From Phaseolus vulgaris (taxonomy: Eukaryota; Streptophyta; Magnoliopsida; Fabales; Fabaceae), in NCBI RefSeq assembly GCF_000499845.2, contig NC_023754.2:10360618-10424617 (forward strand): a stretch of 64,000 nt of DNA, read 5' to 3'. The first letter of the stretch is position 1. Each line of letters starts with the position of its first letter. A program made the translations under genes and the position numbers. The notes under the pieces are model-generated. The model worked only from the letters and a program-made list of their open reading frames with translations, was not told the DNA's origin and searched no databases. This document shows, one piece after another, positions 1 through 11,406 of this stretch.

Positions 1-1078
1 CCCCAAAATGTTCTCCGCCGTTTTCTCAGGCATTTTGAGCCTGGCAGCTATGTTTGGGATGGCGATCAAATCAGCCAAACCCATCATGAACTCATACCTC
101 GGGGGGGCGATTACTCTCCTTGGGGCGCCCTGGCCCCTTGCTCTTATTTTTCTTAGGGTCGTAAGGATGGCACGTCCTTTGATCCCTCTTTCCCGCCGCC
201 GCCTCCATTACCCTCTGCGATTGTACCCTTGCTTGGGTGCGCGGTTTAGTTGGGGCCACGTTTCCCCTCTTCTCGGTGCCCTCGCTCTCGGCGGCGATGT
301 GAGCCACAGCACGTCGCCGAATTTCGGCGAATGTGGCGGGGTGGCTCCTGATGAGCGACTCACTAAAAGGCCCAGGTAACACGCCCTTTTTGAAGGCGTG
401 CACAAACATCTCTTCGTCCTTTCCTGGCAAACGGACTATCCGAGCTCCGAATCTGTTCAGGAAATCCTTCAAGGACTCCCCTTGGTACTGGCTTATATCA
501 AACAAGTCGTAAGACACCAATGGTGGCGCCTTGTTCACTATGTACTGCTCAACAAACATCTTGGAAAACTGTTGGAACGTGGTAATGTGGCCAGTGGGTA
601 TACTGACGAACCAGTCCAACGCCGTTCCGCTCAAAGTGCTCATGAACACCTTACAATACACCGCGTCTGAGCCCCCTGAGAGCATCATCTGAGTATGAAA
701 CGCCGTGAGATGGGCTTCAGGGTCCTCCACCCCAATGAAAGACGCTTTCACTGCCACAGTGTTAGCCGGGACCACCGAGTTCATGATCTCTTGGGAAAAT
801 GGCATAGGGAAGCTGCGTGGTGGGGATGGGGGTGCAGATCTGTCCCCTGCCGCACGCTCCTCCCGCTCCTGAAGGGCTTTGCGCAGCTCTTCGTTGATCC
901 TGTTGAGCTCTTCGTTCCTTGCTTGCGAGGCCACCAGCGCCTCGTGCATCCTTTCCTGCTCAGAACGCGATGCAGCCACGTTCTTCTGCAGCGTCCTCAT
1001 CATGTCCATCACTTGCGTCATGGACACAACATCTTCGTCCGTTGATGGCGCAACTGAACTGGAGCGTGTTGTCCTCAT
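1..1078 (-). pseudogene. gag: gag of Tat-A, frameshifted
   Basis: The gag polyprotein forms the retrotransposon particle and binds the genomic RNA. The reading frame starts at 1078 and is open to a stop at 92-94 (328 aa). It has a Glu/Arg-rich coiled-coil N-terminus (about residues 20-75), then a retrotransposon gag core (about 105-245) with HTQMMLSGG, a YQGES motif and EIRRRAVAHIAAE, then a basic tail. Just before the stop lies a run of seven G on the plus strand (101-107). In the neighbouring frame the protein continues to the edge (GLADLIAIPNIAARLK), matching the equivalent place in Tat-B gag, so a one-base slip in that run most likely broke the gene. The start sits 143 nt after the primer binding site, as expected for a first gene. 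Confidence 0.85.
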
Positions 1079-1220
1079 CCTTCCTCAGCAAACTCAGCAG
1101 CCCAAAGAACTCCAAACAAACGGTGAAAACTCCAGGAGTCGACTGCGGTAGCGAGCAGTCGAACAGAAAACACTCAAAGCACCACAAACACCAACTATGG
1201 TTGGGAATCACCTTTTATAC

Positions 1221-1239
1221 GGCCCCACAGTGGGCGCCA
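1221..1239 (-). other. Primer binding site of Tat-A
   Basis: On the minus strand the sequence begins TGGCGCCCACTGTGG two bases after the LTR end. TGGCGCC-type sites are usual in Tat/Athila-lineage elements. Tat-B has a similar site at 40570. The priming tRNA was not identified. Confidence 0.75.
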
Positions 1240-1526
1240 GATGATCCTGCCGGTTGACTTAGCGCAAGAGCGTTGACTCGTCACGATCTTCCTCACCAGC
1301 TTGACACCACGTGCCCTCCAAGTCCACTCCACAGATAGCCTCTCTGAGAACCTGAAAAACACACAGTGGCGCCTCTGCGGCCGGTGGCGCTCCGACGCTC
1401 AAGTCAGTGACAAGAACACCCAAAAAACTAAGAGAGAATATGCTCTGTAGGACCGTACTGTAGGCACACAACCCTAGCAGTATCAGCCGTAATGAAAACG
1501 TACCTCTGCAGATTCTGTTAAGGTTA

Positions 1527-1534
1527 CCTTTATA
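1527..1534 (-). promoter_or_regulatory. LTR TATA box (Tat-A)
   Basis: The minus strand reads TATAAAGG here, preserved in the solo copy at 62945-62952. It lies downstream of the G-box row and upstream of the gag leader, the right place for the LTR core promoter. Transcription would start about 30 nt further, near 1500. Confidence 0.55.
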
Positions 1535-1596
1535 GCTAGGTATCTTCTCTCTCCAGGCCGTTATGCTTTTGGACGCGTGGCTCGCATCCAGCCTTG

Positions 1597-1755
1597 CACG
1601 TGTCGCCATCTGGGCTGGGATAGCAGGTAGCGCCCAGCCCTACACGTGTCGTCATCTGAGCTAAGGCAACTTGAGCGTCATTTCTCCATTGCTCCCAACC
1701 CTACACGTGTCGTCATCTAGGTTGGAGTAACTGGTGACATCCAACCCTACACGTG
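1597..1755 (-). promoter_or_regulatory. Four G-box/ABRE-like repeats in the LTR
   Basis: CACGTG occurs at 1597, 1643, 1704 and 1750, each embedded in a repeated block (CTACACGTGTCGTCATCT-like) spaced 46 to 61 bp. The same four-fold arrangement is present in the related solo LTR at 63014, 63060, 63121 and 63167. ACGTGTC is the core of ABA-response elements bound by bZIP factors. The block lies about 60-230 bp upstream of the LTR TATA box. Function is inferred from motif and position only. Confidence 0.6.
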
Positions 1756-2433
1756 TCGTCATCTGGATTGGGGCAACTTGAACGTCATTCTTGTGTAGTA
1801 ATCAGCCGCACAGCTAAGTCCTAAACTCAAGGAGCAACCTAGCACATAATGCGCTGTGAAACACCACCCGACAAGGCGAGTATTGGATGCAACAAAGTGC
1901 ATCATCTCTGTGATATCGCTCATCGCGAATGGCACCCTCCTTACTGCTACGCCATGCATGTTCTAGCTGGGGAAACCTTGCCACCAACAAATGTCCACTC
2001 TTGGAATCCTGTCGCTGATGAGCAAGGTGTTCCCTCCAACCCACTCGACCTTCATGCCCCATGCTGGTGCCACAATCGTCTTACTGAACTTACACGCTTG
2101 AAATTACCCTTCTGAGCCCTCAACAGCTTTAACTAAGTTTGCTGGGAGATCCGACGATGTGCTCCTTGTGGAGGCGTGTAAACCACCCGATCTCCTAGCA
2201 TTCTCGGGCGATCTCTGATCATCCGTTCTCCTAGCACTCTCATACGGCGACTGCGACGTAACTCTGGTGACCGCCGGTTACGCACACTAGAGATTGGAGA
2301 ACGCCAATTCAGCGATCGACGACTATGCCCACTTCTGAACCATTCATCTTTTCTAGCCTACGCGTTTCATTGAGCACGCCCCACCCGAGCACGTGCAAGA
2401 CACGTCATCACGCCTGATGACCTGGTCGGTACA

Positions 2434-2584
2434 GGAACTATGGATCATACACAGTTTGGTTATTTATACTTAGGAGTATAAGAATCCTTTTATTTCAATT
2501 GAATTACTTCATTGTTCTTCTAAATATTGTGTTTTTTTTTTATTATTGTTTCTCATTGTTTAAGTTTTCTCAGTTTTGTGAAGA
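2434..2584. other. Short spacer between Tat-A and LINE-A
   Basis: About 150 bp of AT-rich sequence with a run of T near 2528. No gene, tail or clear duplication is seen. It is either host DNA or unrecognised LINE sequence. Confidence 0.5.
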
Positions 2585-2587
2585 GTG

Positions 2588-3677
2588 GGTGTTTGTATGT
2601 GTAACCACGATGGTTCTTCGGACAGCGTAACATCCTTAGAGTCCTTTGTTGAAGACTCTATTCTCTCTGCAAAATTAAGTATTGAGGAGGGAGGCCATGG
2701 CGGAGGAAGTGATGGGCGACCGGAGAGGTCAGTAGAGGTAGGAAGAGGGTGGTCAACAAACCAAACAAAGAAGGCTCCCGAAAAGGAATGTTCAGAAGGC
2801 TATGAGATTTGTCAGAAGGAAGTAGAACGCTCTTTCATCTCTAAGGCAAAGAGTGTGCAGGGCGTCTTAGCAGAAAAAACAGAGCTGACACCTATTCAAC
2901 ATGTCAGTGATGCGTGTAATGCTATCCATATTTCATTGGTCAACTTAGTTGATGCGGTGGCAACATTAAGTTCTTCTAAGTCCAGGCCCAACTATATTGA
3001 GGCCCAACCCAAGGAATGTTGTTCTCAGACTCAGCTGTGTGATGGGCTCAAGAGTGTTTCGGGGTCAAAGGAAATAGTCAACGACACGGGAGATGTGCTT
3101 GGGACACCGTTACTACAGGGGAACACGTGGGTTGCGCAGCCTCTGGTTGAGGGTTCCAAAGTGGTGGAAAGCTCACCAAGGTGCATTGAGGGTCACCGTA
3201 TGGTTCTTAAATAGCAGTCAGAGCATCATGTCGGCGGAAGTTAGTGGGGGAAATGTTGGGAAAGAGCACGTAGCCAGTACTAGCGGTAAGGATGGTGCCG
3301 CAGTGGGCTTTGCTGGTGTAACTCCAGAGAGAGTTCGTCATCTCCGATCACTTTGGAAACGGGGTACACGTACTATCCAGAGGAGATGGCGCTCAAAAGG
3401 GGGGTTGGGCTCTCTTCATTATGGGAATAGCTATGCTACTAGGCTAAGTTCCAAAACTTATGCCACGTCCGACTCCGAGATTCTAGAATGCAATAACCGT
3501 ATTAGAAGAGAAGCTGCTCAAATTGAATCTTCCAGGATCTGAGAACTGGGCAAACGGCTAGGGACAAATTGCACAGGGGATGTAGGGATGCTGATTAAAG
3601 AGATGTTGAGTTTGGAGGATAGGGACAGACAAATGCTAAGCATGATTAAGGAGGGGACAAGAAGTGGTGTATTATGA
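2588..3677 (+). pseudogene. LINE-A ORF1 remnant (C-terminal part)
   Basis: ORF1 of plant L1 elements encodes the RNA-binding partner of ORF2. Two overlapping frames match LINE-B ORF1 in order: 2585-3214 (SLESFVEDSILS near the start) and 3093-3542 (TPERVRHLRSLWKRG, then NNRIRREAAQ). The change of frame implies an indel around 3100-3210. A TGA at 3540-3542 stands where LINE-B has a Trp codon; after it the frame stays open to a TGA at 3675-3677, inside the ATGA that starts ORF2. The N-terminal RRM domain present in LINE-B is missing. Confidence 0.75.
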
Positions 3678-5821
3678 TCATTGTCAATCTAAACATCAGA
3701 GGATTGGGAGGGGGGAGTAAGGAAAAATACTTAAAGCACATTATTGCTAAGGAAGGTACGGAGTTTGTGTGTTTGCAAGAAATTAAAACTATGGAGTTCT
3801 CTGATAGGAGGTGTTATGCTCTCTGGGGAAGTAATAAAGTAGGATGGGTGTTTAATGAAGGTGTAAACGGGGCTGGGAGCACTCTATCTATGTGGCATAA
3901 AGAAGCATTCGTGTACATTTCTCATGTTACAGGAAGGGGCTTCATTGTGGTTGTGGGCCATAACATTAAATCGAACTGCGTATGTGTTATTATCAATGTT
4001 TACGCCGCTTGCTTCTTAGGTGACAAGGTTGCATTATGGGAAGCTTTGTCAACTTATAGAAACTCTTCTCAAAGTGTGGTTTGGTGCTGCTGTGGGGATT
4101 TCAATGCTGTTAGAAGTGTAGAAGAGAGGAAAGATGTTAGAGGAAATACTAGTCAAAAGAAAGAGATCAGAGGTTTTAATGAGTTCATTGAGAAGAATCT
4201 ATTTGTGGATTTACCTTTAGTGGGTAAAAAATACACCTGGTATAAATCAGATGGGTCAGCAAAGAGTATATTAGACAGAATACTGGTATCTGAAGAGTGG
4301 CTCCAAGTCTGGCCTATGAGAAAACAGTATATACAACCAAGGGAGGTCTCAGATCATTGTGCTATCGTGGTGAAATCATGGGTCAAAGATTGGGGTCCAA
4401 AACCCTTCAAAACAGTGGATGCTTGGTTACAGGAACCTGGTTTTAAGGAGTTCGTGAAGGGAAAGTGGAACTCTTATGAGGTGCAGGGAAACGGTATAGT
4501 TAAAGTCAAGGAGAAGCTCAGGTGCTTGAAGGGTGATCTTAAGGAGTGGAATAGGAGTGTCTTCGGGATTCTTGAGGAGAAGAAACGGTTGATTTCGAGG
4601 GAGATTGAGCAGCTAGATATCAAGGATGCCAATTGTGATTTGGTGGAAAACGAAAAACTAAGAAGAATGGATCTCTTCAGTAAAAAAGGTTTGGCAGAGA
4701 AAAAGATGGAATCCCTGTATAGGCAAAAAGCCAGGTCAAACTGGTTTAAGCATGGGGATTCTAACTCCAAATTCTATCACTCTCTTATCAGGTGGAGAAG
4801 ACTTAGGAATGAGGTCAAAGGTGTTGAATTAGCTGGTCAATGGTGTGAAGAACCAGAAGCTGTACGCAGGGAAGCAAAACGTGTGTTTGAGCGAAGGTTC
4901 AAGGCCACTACAGATCTGGGAGTTAGGCTTGAAGACGTGGATTTTAAATCTCTCCCTGAGGTAATCAGTTTGAATATGGTTGAAGTGTTTTCGGAGAAGG
5001 AAGTAAAGGAGGCAGTTTGGATGTGTGAGGGACCTAAGAGCCCAGGTCCAGATGGTTTTAATTTTAACTTTATAAAGAGCAACTGGGAGACCTTAAAGGT
5101 AGACATCATGGAAGCTGTCTATTCTTTCCAAGAATCAGGGGTTTTCCCAAAAGGCTGTAATGCATCGTTTATTGCTCTTGTTCCCAAAGTGAAGGACCCT
5201 GTTATGATTGATCAGTTTAGGCCTATCTCTCTTGTGGGAGCTATGTACAAGATCATCAGCAAAGCTATGTCTCATCGTATCAAGAATATCTTGCCTCTGG
5301 TTATAGATGAAAATCAGTCAGCTTTTCTGAAAGGAAGGGGGATGTTGGAAAGTGTACTAATGGCCAACGAGGTGATTGAGGAGGTACGAAGATGTCGGAG
5401 GAGTGAAGTGTTGTTGAAGGTGGACTTTGAAAAAGCATATGATTCGGTTAGGTGGAGCTTCCTGATGGATATGTTACACAGGATGGGGTTCCACAGTAAG
5501 TGGATTAAGTGGGTACAAGGTTGTTTGGAGTCGGCAATAGTGTCGGTTTTGGTTAACGGTAGTCCGACAAAGGAGATCAAACCTTCTAGGGGTCTGAGGC
5601 AAGGCGATCCTTTGGCTCCTTTTTTATTCCTTATTGTTGTTGAGGGGTTGGCGGGTTTAGTCCGTAATGCTTTAAAGGAGAACGTGTTAAAAGGTCTGAA
5701 GGTGGGGAGAGCGGAGACTGAGTGTTGCATGTTACAATTTGCTGATGATACTTTGTTTATGTGTGAAGAGTCTTTCTCTAATATTTTACAATCAAAGCAA
5801 TCCTCAGGGTTTTCGAGCTAG
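3674..5821 (+). pseudogene. LINE-A ORF2: endonuclease plus reverse transcriptase (frameshifted)
   Basis: 715 codons are open from the ATG at 3674. Residues 1-235 are an endonuclease/exonuclease/phosphatase-type (APE-like) nuclease: N-terminal VNLNIRGLG, LQEIKT with the metal-binding Glu, GDFNAVRS, and the C-terminal SDHCAIV. A coiled linker follows. The reverse transcriptase spans about 440-715 with QFRPISLVG, VDFEKAYDSVRW (first catalytic Asp), GLRQGDPLAPFLF and the intact catalytic box FADDTLF. These domains nick target DNA and copy the LINE RNA. A one-base insertion in a T run near 5784 shifts the frame and gives a stop at 5821; the true continuation lies in another frame from about 5787. 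The start overlaps the ORF1 stop as ATGA. Confidence 0.9.
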
Positions 5822-6357
5822 CTTCAGGTTCCAAAGTTAACTTCCATAAATCAAAATTGGCAGGTATCAAGGTAGAAAGGAATTCCCTAGAGTTATATGC
5901 AAAAACGCTTAACTATGGTGTTATGCAGATACCGTTTAAATACTTGGGGATGCAAGTTGGTGGCAATCCAAGGAGGAGGCAGTTTTGGGAACCAGTTGTG
6001 GACAAGGTTAAAGCCAGACTTAGTGATTGGAAAGGGAAGTGCCTTTCATTAGCAGGTAGAGTATGCTTGGTTAAGTCGGTTCTAACCTCTATACCCCTGT
6101 TTTATCTTTCTCTCTTTAAAGCTCCGCATACAGTTTGCCACAAAATCTCTAGCATTCAGAGGAGATTCTTGTGGACAGGGGGTGATGATCAAAAGCATAT
6201 CTCTTGGGTTAGCTGGGAAAATGTGTGTAAGCCAAAGGAGGAAGGGGGTTTGGGGATCAAGGATATTAGAATGTTCAACTGTGCCTTGCTAGCAAAGTGG
6301 AAATGGAGGATGTTGAGTGAGGAAAAGGGGAAATGGAAGGACATTTTGCTAGAAACT
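5822..6357 (+). pseudogene. LINE-A ORF2 thumb/linker region (continuation)
   Basis: The downstream frame continues the reverse transcriptase. Visible are YLGMQVGGNPRR, a LSLAGRVCLVKSVL block typical after the thumb of plant L1 RT, QRRFLWTGG, SWVSWENVCKPKEEGGLG and LLAKWKWRML. LINE-B has the same order. The frame ends where the CRM-like LTR fragment begins (about 6358); coding resemblance to LINE-B resumes near 7480. Confidence 0.8.
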
Positions 6358-7476
6358 TAAATTGCAAGAAATTAAAGAGTTCTTGAAATTAAAGTGCACA
6401 CAACTCAACAATTAAACAAGAATGAACCTAAGACTCATGATACCACATGATGTGATTCCACTAGCCATATAGAGAAAGGTTCTTGACCTTCTTAGGAATC
6501 ACCTTGAGTTGGACATTATAGAGGCACTTTTCTTAGAGTTGGATCATTGTTCTAAGACAAGAACTCACCAAAAACTAGTACCAAATCCCAAACTCATTTG
6601 GATGAACCAATTATAGTCAAATTGAACCGAATAAGGTGGAAGAAAAAGCAATTGCACCGAACATATTACTTATGGAATGAATTGAACCAAACAAATGAGC
6701 TAGAAAAGCAAAGGAACAAGATGAATGGACTGAAATATAAAACTGCCGAACCAAAACTCATAAAAAACAGCAAGAACACCAAACCAAAACTCAAGAACAC
6801 AAGCTAACAAAAACAATAGAAAGAGGAGGAAGGAAGGAGAAGAGAGTGCTCATGAAGATGGAAGGATGTTGGATGATCTCGCCACTAGAAGTGTGGAATG
6901 CTCCTAGATAAGAGTGATGCCGCCACTTGAGGACTCCATTGATCCATCAAGATAAGACTAGAGAAGAAGGCTCCAAAAGCTCTCCAAAGTTCACTCAAAA
7001 TTTGAGTAGAGTTTTCTTAGATTAATTCCAATCTCAATTTTACAAAGAGAGCACCTCTATTTATAGCCTAAGGTGCTGAAAATGCAAGCTAAACAATTCA
7101 AAAATTCCCTCCTAAAACTAGCTCAAACCAGCGCCTAAACCATGCATGAGGAAGGTGTGACTCTTTCCTTCACTTTGGCACCTCCTATTCTACTCCTACA
7201 CCTATCTACTAATACACCCCCCCTCCTAAAGCTCCTAACTAAAGCCTAAAAGATGCTAAAACAGAAGAGGTTTCTAATGTTTCCCTCTAAGCACCTTCAA
7301 CTAAAGAAATTACAAAAAGAGAAAATAAATGTCCTCTAGCTCCCAAAGCTTTGAACATGCTTCTTGTAATCCTTTGAGGTGGACTTTGACCTCCATGGGC
7401 GTCCTCCATTTGTGCCTCCACCTCGTCTTGATCTTGTTGATTGGCCTCCATGTCCTTTTGAGCTTGATCTCCATCA
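6358..7476 (-). mobile_element. CRM-like Ty3/gypsy fragment nested in LINE-A (LTR plus about 90 bp of leader)
   Basis: Read on the minus strand, an LTR runs from 7476 (TGATGGAGATCAAG) to 6448 (ending CACATCA), about 1029 bp. It is followed by TG and a site beginning TGGTATCATGAG (6434-6445), the same primer binding site as the full-length element at 50660. About 75 further bases match that element's leader (50672 onward) and then stop abruptly at LINE sequence. So this is the 5' end of an element whose body and 3' LTR are gone, not a clean solo LTR. Clear flanking duplications were not found, which fits a deletion by illegitimate recombination. Confidence 0.8.
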
Positions 7477-8458
7477 GTCCTGGTATAGGAAGTAATAGTA
7501 AGACTCTTTCTTGGTGGTGGAAAGATCTATCAAAGGTGTGTGAGGAGGGAGAAGAGGAGGGATGGTTTCATAAACGTGTAGCTTGGAAGGTTGGGGTCGG
7601 GGATAAAGTTAGGTTCTGGGAAGACGCTTAGGTGGAGAACAAAAGCTCAAAACCTTGTTTCCCAGGCTTTTCTCCGTCTCTCTGGACCAAGAAAAGATGG
7701 TGGCTGAGGTAGGCAGATGGGAGGATTCAGATTGGAATTGGTGGTTAAGGTGGAGAAGAGCTAAGTTCAGTTGGGAAAGTGCTATGGAGGGATAACTGCT
7801 TAACCTCATAACTGGGAAGACCTTGAGCAAAGAAGCTAAGGATACGTTAGTTTGGAGTGGGGATCAGAATGGTGCTTTCTCTGTGAAATCTGCTTACATA
7901 AATTTACGTCATTAGCATGAAGGCTCTTCAAAGGAAGACTTTTCTCTTCTATGGGAAGCAAAAGCGATGCCCAAAGCCCTGGTAACTGCATGGAGGATCT
8001 TACTTGGACGCCTTCCAACTTTTGATAACCTCATTCGAAGAGGTTTGGTAGTCACCTCTTCGTCCTACGTGTTTTGTAATGCAGTTGAAGAATCAGCACA
8101 ACACATTTTCTTGGATTGTGTCCTTGCTCAGAGTGTTTGGTTTTCATGTTTTAGATGGATAGGAATTTTTTCTGTCCAGCACAAGGACATTCTAGTCCAC
8201 TTTGAGAGCTTTTAGTTACCACATTACACAGCTAATCAGAACCAGATTTGAATGGGATTTTGGGTTGCTATTGTACGGTGTATATGGGATCAAAGGAACT
8301 TGATTGTTTTTGAGCAAGGGGTAGCTGATGCTGATGAAATTGTCCACTTAGCCCAGTTGGCAGTATGGCTAAGGTTAAAACATGGGGTCTTCCCTTTTGA
8401 CTACGCCTTTTCGAATTGGATTCTTAATCCGGGTCTATGCTTACAAAACTGCCCCTAG
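7477..8458 (+). pseudogene. LINE-A ORF2 C-terminus (zinc-finger region), decayed
   Basis: After the nested LTR fragment the ORF2 sequence resumes: WWWKDLSKVCEEGE, GWFHKRVAWKVG and KVRFWEDA (7501-7628). After stops comes the zf-RVT-like region: SGDQNGAFSVKSAY, then 7967-8215 with TAWRILLGRLPTFDNLIRRG and a Cys/His cluster (VFCNAVEESAQHIFLDCV), and 8252-8458 with CIWDQRNLIVFEQG, ending at the expected C-terminus. LINE-B carries the same blocks. At least three stops or frame changes are needed to read through, so this is dead coding sequence. Confidence 0.8.
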
Positions 8459-9566
8459 TGATGGTGATGAGGGTTAAGTTTTCCCTCTGGTATATTGAAG
8501 GAATCCAGGTAAAATGGGTGTTGCATAATTTAGTGAGATGGATCTGTGGTTAGATTGAAGGGCTAGTGCAGGAAACAGATAGGTAGGGTGATCTATTTTC
8601 CTATTAATTGCTTGAATTGAAGCAGGTTTGTGGACGAAAAGATTGACTATATGAAGCCAGGAAGTAGTGGAGGTGATGCATAGATGGATTTGTTGCAGTT
8701 GCAAGTGTTAAGTATGCAATGTAGTTAGTTAAGAACTATAGAGTATTGCAGCAGGTTATCTGCAGGCTTATGGAGAGACACATTGTAAATTTCCAGTTTG
8801 TCCGATGGCTGGATGATGATTTTTTCTCTGTTAGTGTTAGAAGAGCAAATGCAGAATTCTGATGATTGGTTGTAAGGTCAATCTTTAGATTTTGGAGTGT
8901 TCTGTGCTGGTTTTGCTAAGGGTTTTTTCTCGAGCACGTGGTGTGCAAGCTGGGTTAAGCTGAACAAGGGTACATGGGATGGTAGCTGGTGCCCATAACA
9001 GTGTCCTAATCACAGCACAATGGTTTTTGGTTTTGTGAAGGACAAGAAGCTTGGCTACTGACATGTGCGACTAATTCCCATCAGGGAGTCTGTCATGGTG
9101 TGGCAGAGCAGTAAATGGGTGTGCAGTTCATGATGGAGCTAGGTTGATTACGAAGTGTAGCGAGAGCAGCATGTGGAGGTCCTGAGCATTGGTATTGGAG
9201 TGTCATGGCAGCAAAGGTACGAAGGAAGGGGTAGAAAGAATTCTCTTGAGGAGAAACATGTGCTATAACTTTAGCTATAAGGAATTTAAAAGCAATATAA
9301 GTCTTGGAAGATGGGGTCTGAGAAGGGGACAAACCTACAAGCACCAGAATTTGTTTTTTTGTTTGTTCTTTAACAACGATTATTATTAGGTTGTTTATGG
9401 GTGCAGCCTTGTACCTTCAGCAATTGGTTGCTGCTAGGTTCTTCTGGATCATGTGTTATGTTCACTTTGGGTTTCTCCTTTGAGGAGTCCGGGTTTGTAT
9501 AAGGGTTGGGATACCCCTCAAGTATCCCTTTTTAATTTTAGTTTATTCTTTGCTGATAAAAAAAAT
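8459..9566 (+). other. LINE-A 3' UTR and A-tail
   Basis: About 1.1 kb without a credible reading frame follows the ORF2 end. The last 80 bases are alignable to the 3' end of LINE-B: a hairpin, an AT-rich stretch, then TGCTGAT and an A-rich tail (9558-9566). Short open frames here are not supported as genes. Confidence 0.75.
9508..9528 (+). other. 3'-terminal hairpin of LINE-A
   Basis: A perfect 7-bp stem (GGGATAC pairing with GTATCCC) closes a 7-nt loop (CCCTCAA), about 30 nt before the A-tail. LINE-B has the same structure at 11432-11452 with one compensated base pair. In LINEs such 3' hairpins can be the recognition site for the element's own reverse transcriptase. Confidence 0.75.
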
Positions 9567-11396
9567 AAAAATTAGTGATATTTTTTGTAAATGTCTATTG
9601 ATATGTAAAAATATTATTAAAAAATTTCTGTAACACTAAGTATTCATTACATTGGATAAAATGTTACTAAATCATAATAGTAACATTTTCTTTGATTTAG
9701 TAACATTTTTTTTATGTTACTAATTATCTTATATTTAGTGGTACTCCAATCAAATTAGTTGAATTTTGAATTAAAAATTGAGAACCTTAAGTGATTATAT
9801 TTTTTCTCTAAAATTAATATTAATTATATAAATATACACTAAATAAATAAATATATTAAGGAACATAACTAAATTAAAAATAATAAAATAATAATAACTA
9901 TTGATTAAAAAATAGAAACGTCACAATTAAAAGTTGCTAAGATTTATGTTTTTGCATGTTAATTATATAATTGTGTAAAATGATTTCAAAGTGATAATTA
10001 AATTTAGTTTATATTATTTAAGTGTAAAAGGATTTCAAAGTAATAATTAAGTTTCTAATATGTTAATATTAATTTATTTAATGGTGTGGTATGTGGTGTA
10101 GATTGTGAGTGGAGAGGAAATATAAAATAAGATAGGTTCGCTTGTTGGCTTATTAGATGGGCTAAAAATTATCAGAGAAAACTTAAGTACAAGTTTGGGA
10201 AGGTTGGTTATACTTGGTATTTAAGTAGTGCAAATAGAAATCTTTTTTTGACTTCCTTTCTTAAGAATAGAACGCCATTTTTCTTTCTTTCTTCACTCTT
10301 TCTTTTGTATTCAATTATCATTCTTCTTCTTCTTCAAGCTTTCAACTCTAAGTTTCCCTTCTTTACTCTCTTGTGAGACTTCACCTTCAGATAAGTTAAG
10401 AAATTTCGATATCCTTTTAATCTCAATTTTTTTACTTATTATTCCCATTACATCTTGAAATTTGTGGTTGATAAAGAGAAAAGTTTAGATTATACATTAA
10501 CCTTGGGTCTTTGATGACTAGAGTTTTCATTCTTGAAGTGGCCAAAGTAATCTCTAGGTGTTATTAGTATCATGTTCGTCAATCCTAAATTCCTAAAAAA
10601 CAAGAAATTTAAGGTAACAAAAACTAACTTAAATTGTGTTGGTGATCCTTGCATGTAAAATCTGAAAATTTAGTTGTCTTGTATGAGGGTTCAATATGTT
10701 GAGTAAAATTGTTAATGCTTTAATTTATAACTAAGAGTAAATTTTAAAACTTGATTTATATAATGCATGAGTTATGGTTCGGTGAAGTTATGAAAATTGT
10801 GCATGCTTCTTTTGCTTACTGATTGTTTGTTAAAATTTGAGCATGAGAGGGGATGATAACTTTGTGCATGAAAATTTACATTGAGAATTTAAATTTTGAG
10901 ATGAATTGATTCCGATATATTATAATAATATAAGGAGTTATGATATTGATTTTAAGTGCCTTGTGAAATTGATTGTATAAGTATTTTATTTGATTTTGGT
11001 GAGATGTTGTAGTTAAACTAGTTATAATAATTTGTATGCTTATAAGACATGATAAGCTAAAGTTTTGGGTTAAAATATTTGTTATTTTGGTGTGTAGGAT
11101 GACTTAATAGTTTTTCATATATATTATTACTTAAGAATTTTTTTTTTTAAAGCAATGTTCTCAACTTTGAAGCTCCATACCCAAGGGACTGAGTATTCAT
11201 TAAGCGATAATTTGTCATATAAGTGAGGAAAGAGTTAAGAATAATCTCATTTTAAATGAAGTTATGAAATAACTACTTACTATTTAGTTACAAATCCATT
11301 ATAAGAACAAGAATTTTCAGACTTTGTTGATAACCCAAATAATATAAATGAAAGTATTAAGTGCTCAAAAGTTGGTGCACTAAAAAAAAGAAAGTG
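9567..11396. other. AT-rich intergenic DNA between the two LINEs
   Basis: About 1.8 kb with no supportable gene. It contains a strong inverted repeat at 9658-9709 and, at 10280-10340, a CTT-rich tract followed by sequence that looks like an untranslated leader but has no reading frame after it. Confidence 0.6.
9658..9709. repeat. 17-bp perfect inverted repeat (hairpin)
   Basis: AAAATGTTACTAAATCA at 9658-9674 is the exact reverse complement of 9693-9709, with an 18-nt loop. The loop holds another GTAACATTTT, so the motif occurs three times within 52 bp. It may be the remnant of a MITE-like foldback element. Confidence 0.7.
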
Positions 11397-11406
11397 TTTT
11401 TTTTTT

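Larger units (their letters stand above)
1..2433 (-). mobile_element. Tat-A: 5' end of a Tat-lineage Ty3/gypsy LTR retrotransposon (runs off the left edge)
   Basis: Read on the minus strand, the order is LTR (2433 to 1242), a 2-nt spacer, a primer binding site, a leader and a gag gene reading towards position 1. This is the 5' end of an LTR retrotransposon; pol and the 3' LTR lie outside the window. The gag resembles that of Tat-B at 40-45 kb (shared QYQGES and EIRRRA motifs), which places it in the Tat lineage by family knowledge. A solo LTR of the same family lies at 62660-63805. The flanking bases after the LTR are GGAAC (2434-2438), the expected target-site duplication, but its partner is not visible. 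Confidence 0.85.
1242..2433 (-). repeat. 5' LTR of Tat-A (1192 bp)
   Basis: The LTR begins TGATCCTGCCGG and ends GGTACA in plus-strand orientation (TG...CA). A diverged copy with the same ends is the solo LTR at 62660-63805. Internal hallmarks read on the minus strand: a row of G-box sequences (1597-1755), then a TATA box (1527-1534), then the transcribed part that ends next to the primer binding site. Confidence 0.85.
2585..9566 (+). mobile_element. LINE-A: L1-type non-LTR retrotransposon, 5'-truncated, interrupted
   Basis: The order is ORF1 remnant (to 3677), ORF2 with endonuclease and reverse transcriptase (3674 on), a C-terminal RNA-binding/zinc-finger region (to 8458), a 3' UTR with a hairpin (9508-9528), and an A-rich tail (9558-9566). 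Alignment to LINE-B (minus, 11.4-18 kb) shows that LINE-A lacks the N-terminal RRM part of ORF1, so it is 5'-truncated, as is common after incomplete reverse transcription. A CRM-like LTR fragment (6358-7476) lies inside ORF2. The element cannot be autonomous. Target-site duplications were not resolved. Confidence 0.9.

Noticed and set aside
92..1078. A 328-codon frame as a host coiled-coil protein
   Set aside because: Gag core motifs plus the adjacent primer binding site and LTR identify it as retrotransposon gag.
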